Source: Acanthosepion lycidas (lineage: Eukaryota > Mollusca > Cephalopoda > Sepiida > Sepiidae). Taken from it: a stretch of DNA of 64,000 nucleotides. The position numbers and the translations under genes were made by a program. Below, piece by piece: positions 20,865 through 31,945 of this stretch. The stretch spans positions 55,688,142 through 55,752,141 of the forward strand of contig OZ010590.1 of NCBI GenBank assembly GCA_963932145.1. Direction: 5' to 3'. Each line of letters begins with the position of its first letter. The first letter of the stretch is position 1. The notes under the pieces are model-generated. The model did no database searches, was not told the DNA's origin, and saw nothing but the letters and a program-made list of their open reading frames with translations.

Positions 20865-21600
20865 TTTTATGTGCCATGTCCTTTCAGGAAGTAGATGATC
20901 ATGGCTCTCCACTTTCCTCTATCTCTTGCAGCTCTCAACAAGTTCCTCCCCTTTGCTTCCTCCCGCAGACCACATTCTGTCATCCACTTGCTTAATCCTG
21001 CCAGGCATGTAACGTGTTGTTTTCCTTTGTCTCTCTTTCCCTCTATTTGATCCATGAGTATTAGATTTTTCAGGCCCACTTTCCTCATGATGGGTCTCAG
21101 AAACTTCAGCTGCCTCTTCCTGATGTTATGTATAAGCCTCCTCCTTGTTTGCATCCTCTCTAAGACCTCATCATTACTCACACATTTGGTCCATGATATC
21201 CTTAGCATCCTTCTGTAGAACCATATCTCTGTCACATTGAGTCTCTTTCATCTTTGAGGAAATTGTCCAACATTTGCTGCCGTAAAGAAGGACAAATATC
21301 ACGTAACAGCTAAGTATTCTTTTCTTTAATACCAAAGAAATTCTTTTGTTTTGCTATACTTTGCCCAGCTTTTGGAATGTGTCCTTGGCCATCCTAGTAT
21401 GTCTATGGATCTCAGTGTCACACTTATTGTTCTCTGTCAGATATTTAAACTTCCGCGTCTGCTTGATTCTAGTGTTCCTGATGTGCAAATTGCGTTTCGG
21501 ACTCATCCTTTTACTGATGACCATGCACTCTGTCTTGTATTATATGCTTAGTCCCTTCTTCTCACTCTCCGTCACTACCTTCTATGAGAGATTTTATTGA
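20865..21600 (-). mobile_element. RTE-like LINE, C-terminal ORF and 3' end
   Basis: A 122-codon open frame (20867-21235, minus) reads EIWFYRRMLRISWTKCVSND, EVLERMQTRRRLIHNIRKRQ, LKFLRPIMRK, IEGKRDKGKQ and ARDRGKWRAMI, the standard C-terminus of RTE-clade ORFs in molluscs. Upstream (to ~21600) the frame continues in pieces with the GSKCWT-type motif. Ends at the family 3' border GGACATGGCACATAAAAAG. Best preserved copy of this family here. Confidence 0.85.
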
Positions 21601-22329
21601 ATTTATTAACAGATGTATATGCTACATCACTGATTTCAAAATAATTTCAAACCTGCACTCGACTAAAAACACACAAGATCTTTTAGTTCAGAAGTTTATG
21701 ACAGTGTTTAAATTTTAACAAATGTTATAATGGGATAAAATTTAATCTGAAATTTTTTTATTTCATGTTTTTATATATATTTTTTTAGTTTCATTTTTAT
21801 AAAAGTCATTTGCACAAAACAACTTAGGAAAATAAATTTGGCAAATGTTATCAGCAATCATATAGTTTAAAATACTAAACATGTTTAAATTATTGTAATA
21901 TTTATATTTACTGATTATTTTCTCAGACAAATTTAGTTTATTTATTATTTTTAATTTTATTTTTTCTCATCATTGACTCGAAACAAATTTCAAAATATTT
22001 ATTCCTATTGGATTCTTTCAGCCCCTAACTGCGACTATTTTTTTTTCTTTATCATTATCACTGCTGCAATCTTCAGCCTGATTTTTGTTTGAATTTTCTG
22101 AAATGTTACAATAATTCTTTTGATCTATTTTTGTCTCTGTTGTATTCATTTTCAGTCAAAATTGATTAAAGTGGAATAATAAATTCAGTTTTCAAAAGAC
22201 ACTTTTTATCTATCCTCTTTCTGTTTTTCTTTTTTTTTTTTTTTTTTAAAATGAATTATTTTTAAATTTTTACCAATGATTTTCAGAATTGATTTTGAAG
22301 ATATGATTTTCTTAAAAATATCTTTTCAG
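21601..22329. other. No gene recognised
   Basis: AT-rich intron sequence with a T-run at ~22230. No element identified. Confidence 0.5.
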
Positions 22330-22409
22330 TTACTTCTGTGGAAAGTTACGATGATGATTTTGAATCTGATCATAGCAGCAACGAACAATCTCTTGATAAT
22401 GATTGGACT
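22330..22409 (+). CDS. KATNIP: KATNIP-like exon (acidic YDDDFE motif)
   Basis: Acceptor ATATCTTTTCAG, donor ACT|GTAAGT. Two bases complete the previous codon (valine), then reads TSVESYDDDFESDHSSNEQ and SLDNDWT. The YDDDFE acidic motif corresponds to the VDYSDDFE block of KATNIP. Ends in phase 0. The next exon placed by homology is 10.5 kb downstream at 32869; a possible alternative terminal exon at 29695 would also splice here in frame. Confidence 0.85.
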
Positions 22410-22974
22410 GTAAGTAACTGCTTTTCTATCATGCATGCAAAAAAATTTTGTAAATTCTAAAACAAAAGAATAACATGTCAATATTAAGTTACGTTTAAAA
22501 TTCTGACTTTTCTACAAATATTTGAAATTGAGATCCAACTAACTAATTGATCACTGTTGAATGTTATTCTCTGCTTAATAGGGTAAATTTAACCACTTGG
22601 AAATGGCTGATAAAATATCACAGAAGAAATTTCTTTGCTTTTATTAATTGAGCTAGCAGGCAGTAAAATTGCTAATCCAATTTTTTTTTTAAATTTTTTA
22701 ACATCATCACATAGTTGAAATAAAGCTTTCAGAAAAAGATAAACAAAAAAGAATTTCTGACAACAACAATGACTGCCTTATCATGGGCCACAATGCCTCA
22801 AGCCCACCAATTGCATTGCAAGCTAACAATTTACATAACTGGGCAAAGAATCACTTGTAAAGTTTAACACATACAAAATAAAACTGCTTTCACTTAATTG
22901 CTATAGAGAACTTTTTTCTGCCTGTCATCAGCATAGCTGCTGCTTATATTTGGGAGTGCAACTCTTTGCACCTT
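22410..22974. other. No gene recognised
   Basis: Intron sequence; nothing recognisable. Confidence 0.5.
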
Positions 22975-24115
22975 TTTCGGCCCACATTTTCCACCGTCAT
23001 GAAGTGGAATGATTATATTGAATCAACTGCTCAGTCTACTGCTAGGAAATTTGGTTCACTGTGTCATGCCAGACAATTTTTCTCAACAGAATCCATCTTG
23101 CACATTTATAAATATACCATTTGACCATACATTGAATACTACTGCCATATCTGGTCTGGTGCTCTTAGGTTTTGTGATGCCAATGAACTCTCGTTGCCAC
23201 TTTTGTGATGCCAACGAATACTCGTTGTCACTTTCATAATGCTGTTGTACTAGAGACTTTGTAATTGCAGATACAACTATGGTAATGCCGTTGAACAATG
23301 CAGGTGTCAGACACCTTCGAATAAGTCTTGCACTAATAGTACTTGCTCACTAATACTCGCTCAACAAGTAACCCGTATAGTGATCTGAATAGAGAAATAG
23401 TGGTCTTTATAGTAATAGAGGACAGAGTAGAAATGGTGATCTGAATAGTAATAGAGGATAGAGTAGAAATAGTGTTCGTTAGTCATCAGCTACTTCCTAC
23501 GTATATGCTTTTCCTTTATGGTCACATGGTCTACTTAATTCAATAATGGGATCGCCTGTGTTTGCTCACTGACAATCTATGTTCAGACTCAAGTGTCAAC
23601 AGTGACACTTTATTCCTATATAACACTATGATATATCTTGAGAAGAAGGTTCTGTAATGTAATCAATCCCAACCTGGCATCCTGACTTCAGTCACTTTCT
23701 CATCAATGTGATGTGGCTTCCCTCTGTCTTTTCTACAAATATTTTCATGGCAATTGTTCCAATGAGCTTTCCTTCTTGGTGCCACAACTGCATGAATTTA
23801 AACATACTACTAGATTAGAAACTTGGTCTCACTCTTTTACTATTGAACTCGCTAGATGCAACCTTCTGATCTATTCTAATAGTTCCTTGTCTTGTACTTC
23901 TCACCTGTCAAACTCCCTTCCGTTTTATTGCATCCCTCCATATACAATCTTCAATGATAAAAACACCAATCTCCATCTTCTGTCTTCCTGAATCCTGTTC
24001 TCTTATTGTCTTTTCTCCTCTCTTCAGTTTTCTCATTCTCTTTTACTCCCTGTAACCCCCCTTGCATCCTAATTACATTAACACCTTGCTTGGGGCTGAA
24101 ATGATTTAAAAAAAC
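22975..24115 (+). mobile_element. LINE-A fragment split by a solo LTR
   Basis: 22975-23168 is collinear with 17140-17330 (MKWNDYIESTA-like, RKFGSLCHARQFFSTESILH); 23640-24115 continues with ASLCLFYKYFHGNCSNELSF, EFKHTTRLETWSHSFTIELA and the standard tail (ccttgcttggggctgaaatga). Between them lies the Gypsy-type LTR 23173-23625. About 20 bases of the LINE are missing at the right junction. Frames broken. Confidence 0.8.
23173..23625 (+). mobile_element. Solo LTR of the Gypsy element seen at 9012-9443
   Basis: TGTGATGCC... to ...CCTATATAACA. It starts with a duplicated ~31-base block (TTGTGATGCCAAYGAAYWCTC twice) and has an internal direct duplication (tagtaatagaggaYagagtag at ~23415 and ~23450). 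No gag or pol beside it; LINE-A sequence on both sides. A TSD is not evident. Confidence 0.65.
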
Positions 24116-24239
24116 AAACTTCACATCGCAACCTATCAAATTCATCACAAGCTCCAATTTTCTATCACAGTCTTATTTTGTCAGTGAATCAGTTTATTGA
24201 TTCTAGACAATTTGTCATAGATGATGAAAGCAGTCAAAA

Positions 24240-24757
24240 CTGATGTAGCTGTTAAAATATTTTAACAGTACAGAACTTCTTTTGTTATCTGTGTGTTGAT
24301 TTTTCGATCATCTGTGAAATGAAGAGAAAAATTGAAATCCGGATATTTTTCAATTATCCAAATGAAACTCATTTTAATATTTCCTCTCAGGCAAGCATTT
24401 TGTGAATTTATAAAACCAATGCTTGATAAAAACACTGATAAAATCAGTTCAATTCTTGTTAATTTTCTTGTTTTCATACAACGAACATACATTTGTATTA
24501 TCAGAGCTTGGTCATGCCAGAGATTATGGATTACACAGCTGTCAGAAATAAATGACTGGTTCAATGCAATCAGCCTTGTGTATGAACATCTAAATGATCA
24601 GGACCTTGTTGAACTTATAACTGTGCTGGAAAATATTGAAGAAGATGACGAAGATGATAATGATATTGAAGTTCAACAGCTCCGGTACCCAATTTCAAAC
24701 ACTGAAGCAATGCGTCTTGAGTATGACAATATTGCTACTACATATGGTCTATTGCTC
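24240..24757 (+). pseudogene. Acidic-tail protein fragment, possibly pogo/Tigger-type transposase end
   Basis: An open frame from 24332 reads, in its second half, INDWFNAISLVYEHLNDQDL then VELITVLENIEEDDEDDNDI and ISNTEAMRLEYDNIATTYG, after which it runs directly into LINE-A sequence at ~24758. Codon-like composition and a highly acidic run after a DxDLVELI motif recall the C-terminal tail of pogo/Tigger/Jerky transposases. No DDE motif is present, so the family call is weak. Could instead be a fragment of a host exon. Confidence 0.3.
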
Positions 24758-25255
24758 CTGCTATATATTTAGAGATTCTTGATAAAATCCAAAGAAGAAT
24801 GAGTAATATTATAGGTCCTTACCTGGCATCTCAGCTTTAGTCACTCTCCCACTGCTGTGATGTAGCTTCCCTGTGCCTTTTCTATAAATATTTTTATTGT
24901 AATTGTTCATATGAACTCTTTGCTATGGTACCTAGACTTTATGAATTTAAGTGCAGTACTAGATTGGCAGAAAGGTTTCATTAATTCAGAGTTGAACTGA
25001 CTAGATGTAGCCATAAGTTCTATGCTAACGATTTCTTTTCTTACACTACTTGCTTGTGGAACTCTCTTCTTGCTCCATGCTTTCCAGCCAATTTTGATCT
25101 TCAAAAATTTAAATGCAATGTCAATCATTATCTACTATCTTCCTGATTACTCTTCTATTATTCTTGCACCTTAATAATGTTTCTGTTTTCTAAACTCCTT
25201 GTGTCTTAGTGACTTTACTGTTATGCATGGGATAAATTTGATTAAAAACAAAAAA
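24758..25255 (+). mobile_element. LINE-A 3' fragment
   Basis: Begins at EILDKIQRRMSN-type sequence (gagattcttgataaaatccaaagaag), continues through tagcttccctgtgccttttc and ends with ccttgtgtcttagtgac...gggataaatttgatt and an A-run. Confidence 0.75.
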
Positions 25256-25424
25256 ACTATTCTTTGAAGTTGAAAATGTTGAGGTTATTGCATGGCCTGC
25301 CCAAAATCTAGGATTCATCCCAACTGAGAATTTTTGGAAGATCATTTAAAATAATCTTAGGGCAAGTAAACTGATGACAGTAACTGATTTGTAGCAGAAA
25401 CTGTAGGATTTGATTGATTGATTT

Positions 25425-25740
25425 GTTTTCTATGGCTTATTAACCCTTTGCAGGTTATTTAAAGCTAGAAAATATTTTTAGAGTGTAAGAATTTTTTTTT
25501 TTAATAATAATGATTTTAGTGATACAGGACTTACTAATTAACCCATAGCCAGGAGAGAAGTGGTAGATTCGTACCTTTTCCAAAAGTATTTGCGCATATG
25601 TTACTAGAAAGACTGTCCAATTAACAATTTTGAGCCAGTATCTATTACATCCAAACTTAGAGTACCTGGTATTCCCATGAGGTCACCCATGTAGGTACTG
25701 AGCTGCTTAACTTTGGTGATCGTATGGGAAAAACTGCAGG
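25425..25740 (-). mobile_element. Composite 5S/tRNA SINE, antisense
   Basis: Minus strand starts with a 5S rRNA-like block (CGATCACCAAAGTTAAGCAG, CAGTACCTACATGGGTGACC, GGGAATACCAGGTACTCTAA), then a tRNA-like unit and the shared body (aagtggtagattcgtacc), ending tatttaaagctagaaaatat and gcttattaaccctttgcagg. Confidence 0.75.
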
Positions 25741-26214
25741 AGGAATGGGACAAAATCATACCTGAACAATGTGAAGTTCTGTGGTCATGGATTTGCAGAA
25801 GTAATTATTAGCTATGGCTTCTATAAGTATTATTAATATTCTGTAACAATATTGTCATTATTGTTGTTAAATTGCAAATTTGTTCTCTGATTCAGGATGC
25901 TACATTTTTTTTCTTTTTTTTTTGTAATAAACATTTTTTGTTTTTTAACTTGCTTTTATCTTTGGTAAATTTGTATTAAAAAAATCAAAGTGGAGAACAA
26001 GTTTTTAAGAATATTTGCTGCAGTTTTTATCAAGTCTATATAATTGGAAACTATTGATTTTTTTAAAACTTTCATTCTCTGATATTGGATGTTGCTACAT
26101 ATACTATATGTAAAAGAATGCATGCAAAGAGACCTGTTTACTAAGTTTAGTCAAAGCTATGAATGCTTAATATCCAGTAGAGATTGGAATCACTACACAT
26201 GCAAACCTTATCCT

Positions 26215-26575
26215 GAGTATGATGATAAAATAAATCCGGCAGCAAGGCCTCTGATCAAGAAGTTTTGAGGAGTGTGGAACCACCTCTTAATTGCTGTTGT
26301 TCCCAGGTCCTCCCTGATCAGGGGTCGTAGCACCTGTTAGGGTCCCAGCTATGGGCAAATAGTTAACCCCGAAACTGGGGTAAAAACACTATGAAAGTGT
26401 AAAAACAGGTTTTAATACCAGAAATACTTTGTAAAAAAATTATTACTAGCAACACATTTTTGAAAAAAAAAAATTATTACCAGAAATAGATTTTTGACAA
26501 AATAAAATATTACCAGCAATGAAAATTTTGTCAGCATTAAATAACCCATTGGGGTTGATATGTTGTAAACCAACC
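26215..26575 (+). repeat. Repeat C, copy 1
   Basis: Family landmarks: gatgataaaataaatccggc, ggaaccacctcttaattgctg, cagctatgggcaaatagttaa, then repeated 'taccagaaata' units and ataacccattggggttgatatg. Possibly a SINE 3' body; no tRNA box seen. Confidence 0.7.
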
Positions 26576-26930
26576 TTAATTGCTGTTGTTCCCATGTCCA
26601 CCCTGATTGGGATGGTAGCACCTGTTAGTGTCCCAGCTATTGGCAAATGGTTAACCCTCAAAGTGGGGTCAACACACTATGAAAGTATAAAAATAGATTT
26701 TTATAGTAAAAATACCAGCAATACATTTTTGATAACAAAAATTGCAACAATACATTTGGCTCTTGACAAAAAAAACCCCTCTTTACAAAAATACATCAAT
26801 AAAACCGGATCTACAAACTGATTTCTTACAAAAAATACCTATTCTCTTCATAAGAATCTACCCTAAAAATTTTGTTGGCATCAAATAACTGATTGAGGTT
26901 GATATGCTGTAAAAATAAACCAACCTTTTC
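26576..26930 (+). repeat. Repeat C, copy 2 (5' truncated)
   Basis: Starts directly at ttaattgctgttgttccc and repeats copy 1 to aaccaacctt. Directly adjacent in the same orientation. Confidence 0.7.
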
Positions 26931-26954
26931 CATAACTGCCATTTTGTCAAGAGG

Positions 26955-27205
26955 AATTAACTGAATAGTCCTTAGATAGAAAATTTCATATGGCTGTCAT
27001 GCATGGTGCCAAACTTGTTCGGAAATACCTGTCAGCAGTATACAATGGTTTCCTCAGATCAGTGATCAAAAATGACCTCGAAGTGAATAAAGCTTGTAGG
27101 TCAGAACAAGGATCATTCCTCTTTGAATGTCATAGACTGGTCCCACAGAATCACAAAGAACTGTATCAAATAACAGAAACCACATCATTTGAAGACTTTT
27201 AACAG
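26955..27205 (+). mobile_element. LINE-B reverse transcriptase fragment
   Basis: Open frame reads KLVRKYLSAVYNGFLRSVIK, then ELYQITETTSFEDF. The YNGFLRSVIKN block corresponds to the YNSFCRSIIKYGFK block of the antisense fragment at 60906-61196, placing both in one LINE family (RTE-like C-terminal region, inference). It lies between Repeat C copies 2 and 3. Confidence 0.5.
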
Positions 27206-27216
27206 CAGAAACAACT

Positions 27217-27545
27217 AAAATGTGGAATCACTTCTTAATTACTGTTGTTCCCAGGTTCACCTTGACCCAGCATGGTAGCATCTGTTAGGGTCCTACCTAT
27301 GGGCAAATAGTTAAGCCCTGAACTGTGGTCAAAACAATACAAAAGTACAAAAATAGGTTTTTATAGTAAAAATAGCAGCAATACATTTAAAAAAAAAAAA
27401 AAATTACTAGCAACACATTTGGCTCTTGACAAAAACCTCTTTACAAAAATACATCAATGAAACCTGATCTACAAACTGATTTCTTACAAAGAATATATAT
27501 TCTATTCATATGAACCTATCCTAAAAATCTTGTCAGCAACCTATT
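27217..27545 (+). repeat. Repeat C, copy 3
   Basis: tggaatcacttcttaattactgttg...gggcaaatagttaagccctg...cttgtcagcaac; same landmarks as copies 1 and 2. Confidence 0.7.
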
Positions 27546-27634
27546 GTTATACCATAAAACAAAATAAACCAATAACCAAACGTGCAAATCTGTCTATGAG
27601 TCTAGTTTCTAGACTTTGCTTGAAAGAAAGACAC

Positions 27635-27639
<5 letters not shown>

Positions 27640-27702
<63 letters not shown>
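27640..27702. repeat. (TA)n tract
   Basis: TG-flanked TA dinucleotide run. Confidence 0.9.
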
Positions 27703-27703
<1 letters not shown>

Positions 27704-28465
27704 TTATATCATTTATATAATGTTAAAGACAATTAAAATATTTGCAATATAATAGAAATGATCTGGTGCTGTTTTAGTAGAAGGTAATTTACAAGAAAAA
27801 ATAGTGAAAAAAAATTCTTCTAAAACAAAAAAAGAATCAGCATGAACCACTTTGTTTCTTATGATTCTGAAAATGAACATTGAAATAGCAGTGCCTACAA
27901 AATTTTCTTGTTTGCAAATCAAATATTGATTTGCCTATGGGAAGGGATTTCTGCTATTACTTTTATCATGTATGTATGGACATGTTTCTTGATATATATG
28001 TGTGTGTGCGTGCACATATGCATGTTCTCATCCAAATACATTGAAGTACATAAATGTTTGAAACAGAAAAGAATTAAATTTGGTTACCAATGGCTGATCT
28101 GTTTTGAATTTGGCAAACCATATTCAGTGTCATATGTAGTCTCCACCATCCCCACCATGTCTAAAAAAAAAACATTTCCCAACTCAGTTTAGGAATCTGG
28201 AATGCTAATGTTTACCAAGATACCATAATCTCTCAAAGAATCATTTCCTTATGACTGGTTCTGATGAAAGCAGAAAACTAATTCCTTTTCAATATTGCCA
28301 ATTTTCAAGGCTGATTTTAAGATTTCCAAAATGCATAGAATGCAGACTTTTAAAAAATGTTTTCGCAAATTCTCCTAAAAAAACGCAAGGTTGAAATTGG
28401 TATTTGTATTGCTGATTACATTTAAAAATTCAACTGTTGCAAAACAACATTAAAAATACTTTTTT
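27703..28465. other. No gene recognised
   Basis: Intron sequence; ORFs of 69 and 94 codons without domains. Confidence 0.5.
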
Positions 28466-28469
28466 TTTC

Positions 28470-29045
28470 ATTTTTTTTACTTGCCTTGTACAAGGCCCAA
28501 GAGCCACTTGAGATAGAAAGTTATAGTAAGAGGTACAGTTTATGCAGATATGTGAGGAAGATAATGGTCAACCTTAGTCTTGAACAGGTTAAGATTGTAG
28601 TGATTGGGGAAACATCTTCTTGGGAGTTGGTTCCACAAATCAACGGTTTGTGGGAAGAAGCTGCTCCAGTGGAACTTAATTTTGCCAATGGAATACAAAG
28701 GAAATGAGGGTGGTTTGCTCCAATGTGTGTGGTATGGTGAGTCTTAGCCATGAAGATTAGAACTGTTTGAACTAAGCACTGTTGTTTATTTGAACTCTTT
28801 CCATGGAAATAATGATAATGCAGTGAGAGGCTTATGGCAGCAGTACTCCTTTTTCAGCCTGATTTTGTCTCTTGTAAAGGTAGTGGATAAGTGTGAGGAG
28901 TCGGGTACTTACTGAAGCAGTACAGGGAACCAACCATTTTCCCAGCATCTTTAGTGATAGATCATATGTATGATTTCCACTTGAAATCTGGGTTGAGTTT
29001 AAACCTCAATAGGTGCTCAAGAAAGAAATTCTCACATGGTGGTAT
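28470..29045 (-). mobile_element. CR1/Jockey-like LINE C-terminal fragment (second subfamily)
   Basis: Minus strand reads in pieces FKWKSYI, SITKDAGKMVGSLYCFSKY, SLHYHYFHGKSSN, then FFPQTVDLWNQLPRRCFPNH and YNLNLFKTKVDHYLPHIS. The order (IxxxAxKxxGSLYR, YFHGxxSDEL, FFPRTxxLWNxLP, LFKxxVxxxL) is that of LINE-A, but the sequence is distinct and frames are shifted. Confidence 0.7.
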
Positions 29046-29694
29046 GTCCCTGGAAAGGGATATATTTGAATGAAGCAGCTAAGTGGTTTTGGCTACCATA
29101 ACCAAGTAGAATACGGTAGCAGTAATCGACTGGTACGCGTCGTAGTTGCAGGTAAGAAGTGTAGATCAATGGCGTAGTCCAATGGGCGTTGTTATAGACT
29201 TAGCTCTCAGACTAAGGCTCTTTGACTCTTTTGACTCTCCTACGCATCCATCGATATTTATGACAGACACCAGCCAATAACACTCCAGTGAGGGGGAACA
29301 CAGGTGTATGCATATTCCATTATATCACATGGTATATTCAAAAATTATCCTATATCCGATTTCATTGGACATTTGGAAGCTCATCTTGTAGTTTAATTTG
29401 CTAGTGTTGTAATTTTGATCTTCAAAGGCCCCCTACAATTGTGGCCTTGTGCAAGAGACTGTTATATTTAGTAAATAACCTTACATCATTTTTTTGTTTT
29501 GTGGCAACTAAGTTCAAGGGTCCTAAAGTGAGTTATATACAAGTTAAGCAATCTAAGTCAGGAATGCTTTTCTTTTTAAACAACTGATAGTACATAAAAA
29601 TTTAGAAAAAAATATATAATGTAGATAGTGCAGTTTTTATTGGTATTGAAAGGAAGACAATTCTCATGTTTTTGAATAAGTTATTCTTTTTCAG
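29046..29694. other. No gene recognised
   Basis: Somewhat richer in CpG at 29125-29290; nothing identified. Confidence 0.4.
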
Positions 29695-29745
29695 GTAGAA
29701 TATAGTGCTGAGCTTCACCAACCAGGCAGCAACAATGCAACATAA
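29695..29745 (+). CDS. Possible alternative terminal exon of KATNIP-like gene
   Basis: A strong acceptor (TTATTCTTTTTCAG) precedes 16 codons and TAA in phase 0, which is the phase left by the exon ending at 22409. The segment reads VEYSAELHQPGSNNAT and stops. It is followed by about 340 bases with no recognised transposon, containing AATAAA at 29957 and 30086. A transcript using it would encode only the N-terminal part of the protein. No homologous residues are known to me, so this may be a cryptic site; it is inference from splice signals, phase and poly(A) signals only. Confidence 0.3.
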   Translation, partial: VEYSAELHQPGSNNAT

Positions 29746-30243
29746 ATTCTTTATTTTATTAGTCCTCTACTTGGACAACATTTCCAAAATTATTGGTTTT
29801 TTTATTGTTTTTAATGATAGTTTATTTATTTTTTGTATAAGTTTGTGTAGCTGGAGCTTTTTTGAATAAGGACATTTTTTCTTTTAACTGCCATTTTTCA
29901 TATCTGAATAGCCATAGGATTAAAATAGACACTTTGGAATATTGTTTTTCCTTTGAATAAAATTGAGTGTCTTTATTTATATATTTGTAAAACCTTTAGA
30001 AATATATAAAACTGGTATTATGCATTCTTTATATACTTTGTGTTAAGCATACTGGCAAGGTGCTTTTCTTTATATAACTTTTTTTAATAAATACATGCCA
30101 ACCAATTATTTAATTCTTGTGGCCTTTTTTTAAATAATATCACTTTTCTTAAATAGCTTGATTTCTTCTGCTTTTTTATCCTTTTTGGAACATTACAACT
30201 GAATATTCCCTTTTTTTATTTTTATTTTTTCTCATTTTTAAGA

Positions 30244-30296
30244 CTACCCTTACCCTTTTCTGGGTGCAGAATGCACCCAGAAAAGGGTAATGGTAG
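30244..30296. repeat. Perfect short hairpin
   Basis: ACCCTTTTCTGGGTGCA / GAA / TGCACCCAGAAAAGGGT, extended by imperfect pairing to ~25-base arms. Unusual GC content for this region. Could be the centre of a small foldback element or a structured RNA; unknown. Confidence 0.7.
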
Positions 30297-30331
30297 AAAT
30301 TAACAAAATTGTAATAAAAACAAAGTTACAA

Positions 30332-30750
30332 ATATTTAAACTGTTATCTTCATCTTTGTTGTCATATTCACAATGTTTCGACTGTTGCATGCTCCAGCCT
30401 TCTTCAGGTGATTGGAATTTTGAACCGAACCCTTTATTTCATCCATCAGGGTAGATTGTTCTATTTCCACATGCCATGCCTCTTTTGGACATCTTAATTT
30501 TCAGTTATTTTCCCTTTAGTAACTCAGCTCTCCAAGTTTTTCTTCCCCTCCGCTGTGACCAGGTATTGAACTTACAACTCTTTGGGTCAAGTTACTGGAT
30601 TACTTCAACCAATGCTTTTATCCACAGGGCCATGTGTCCTTCATCTAAAGAAGTCCGGAGTGTACAATGACTGAAACATTGTGAATATGACAACAAAGAT
30701 GAAGACAAGAGTCCAAACAATGTAAATAGTGTAAATTGTTACAATACCTC
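30332..30750 (-). mobile_element. FB-SINE with both inverted arms
   Basis: Left arm (ttgtcatattcacaatgtttcgactgttg) and right arm (cattgtgaatatgacaacaaa at ~30680) are inverted copies. Between them, on the minus strand, the tRNA-like core: ATGGCCCTGTGGATAAAAGC (A-box) and GTTGTAAGTTCAATACC (B-box). Confidence 0.75.
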
Positions 30751-30768
30751 ATCTCAAAAGTATAGACA

Positions 30769-31060
30769 GATAAAATTAGAAAGGTACAAAGATCAATACT
30801 AGAGAGAATTCTAAGAGCTAAAGAGTTCAGCATGGATTACGGAATAGACCAAGATGTCGTTGATGTGATTAAATGTCAAATATAGAGGTGGACAGAACAC
30901 ATTAGAGGATAACAGATGGAGCAAAAGGTTGGTTAAATGATGCCCAATAAATTGGAAACCTAGTAGAAAGAGACCAGATAAAAGGTAGAGAAATTTTGTA
31001 GGTAGATATACCAAAGAATAGCCCAGTTATAGTTGCCCAACAGTGGACTTAGATGCTGTT
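30769..31060 (+). mobile_element. LINE-C 3' fragment
   Basis: Encodes, with stops, KIRKVQRSILERILR, IDQDVVDVIKC, RWTEHIRG and ends SCPTVDLD; typical of the C-terminal K(R)xRWxGHxxR / NRW region of RTE-like LINEs. Shares 30769-30920 with 33808-33985. Confidence 0.6.
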
Positions 31061-31612
31061 GTTTATTTAATATAATTTCAATTTGTATACGTAATCCTTG
31101 CTTCTTGCTTGGTGAAGCTCAACCCTATGGTACCAGAAAACATGTGTTTGCATGTATAAACATTAATAAACATAGACTAATTTCTAGTTTTAAATTTTGT
31201 AGTAGAGTGTTGTCTTATTACATTTTTTTTACTAGAATCTTTATTCTTATTGTCTTGATCTTTGTTTTAGTCAGTGATAGGTTTTGTTATCATTCATAGA
31301 TTCAAGTAGCAAATTTCAAGTGAAATCAATGGTTTAATAGATTCTGTTCAACGTTCATCAGTGTTCACTTTAAAAACAAAGAGGATAAGGAAATCTGGAG
31401 AACTCATCAGCAGAAACAGTTGAAAAAAATGATCATATTCATTTGAATAATTGATAAAATAATCCAATACTTAATCTAAAATCTTTATATGTAATTAAGG
31501 AGGCTGGAGAATACACCAGCTGAAATGTAGTAATCAACATGATTATGATACGTGTCTGAATTCTTCCATCTATCATCCATAGCTCTAAGTAATTTTGTTT
31601 CACCTTAATATC
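31061..31612. other. No gene recognised
   Basis: AT-rich intron DNA. Confidence 0.5.
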
Positions 31613-31614
31613 TC

Positions 31615-31945
31615 TTCATGTTTGCTATGGTAATTAGACTTTTTTTTAATTTAAGAATAGTACTAGACTGGCATTGAGATCTTATCAATTTACAGCTGCA
31701 AATTCTATGCGTTTTATTTCTTGCATTCCCCGTATGTGGAACTCCCTTCTGGCTACATGCTTTCCAGCCAACTTTAATCTGCAAAAATTTAAATGCAATC
31801 TCAATCTCTGTCTACTGTCCTGATTACTATTTTCTCTTCCTGCTCATTATTAATGTTTCTGCTCTCAATTCTTCTATACCCAGTAACCCCTTGTGTCTTA
31901 GTGGCTTTACTATCTTGCATGGTGTGAAACTGATTTAAAAAAAAA
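31615..31945 (+). mobile_element. LINE-A 3' fragment
   Basis: cttcatgtttgctatgg...tagtactagactggc...cacttgtggaac-like...ttttccagccaactttaatc...ccttgtgtcttagtggcttta...gcatggtgtgaaactgattt and A-run. Confidence 0.7.
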
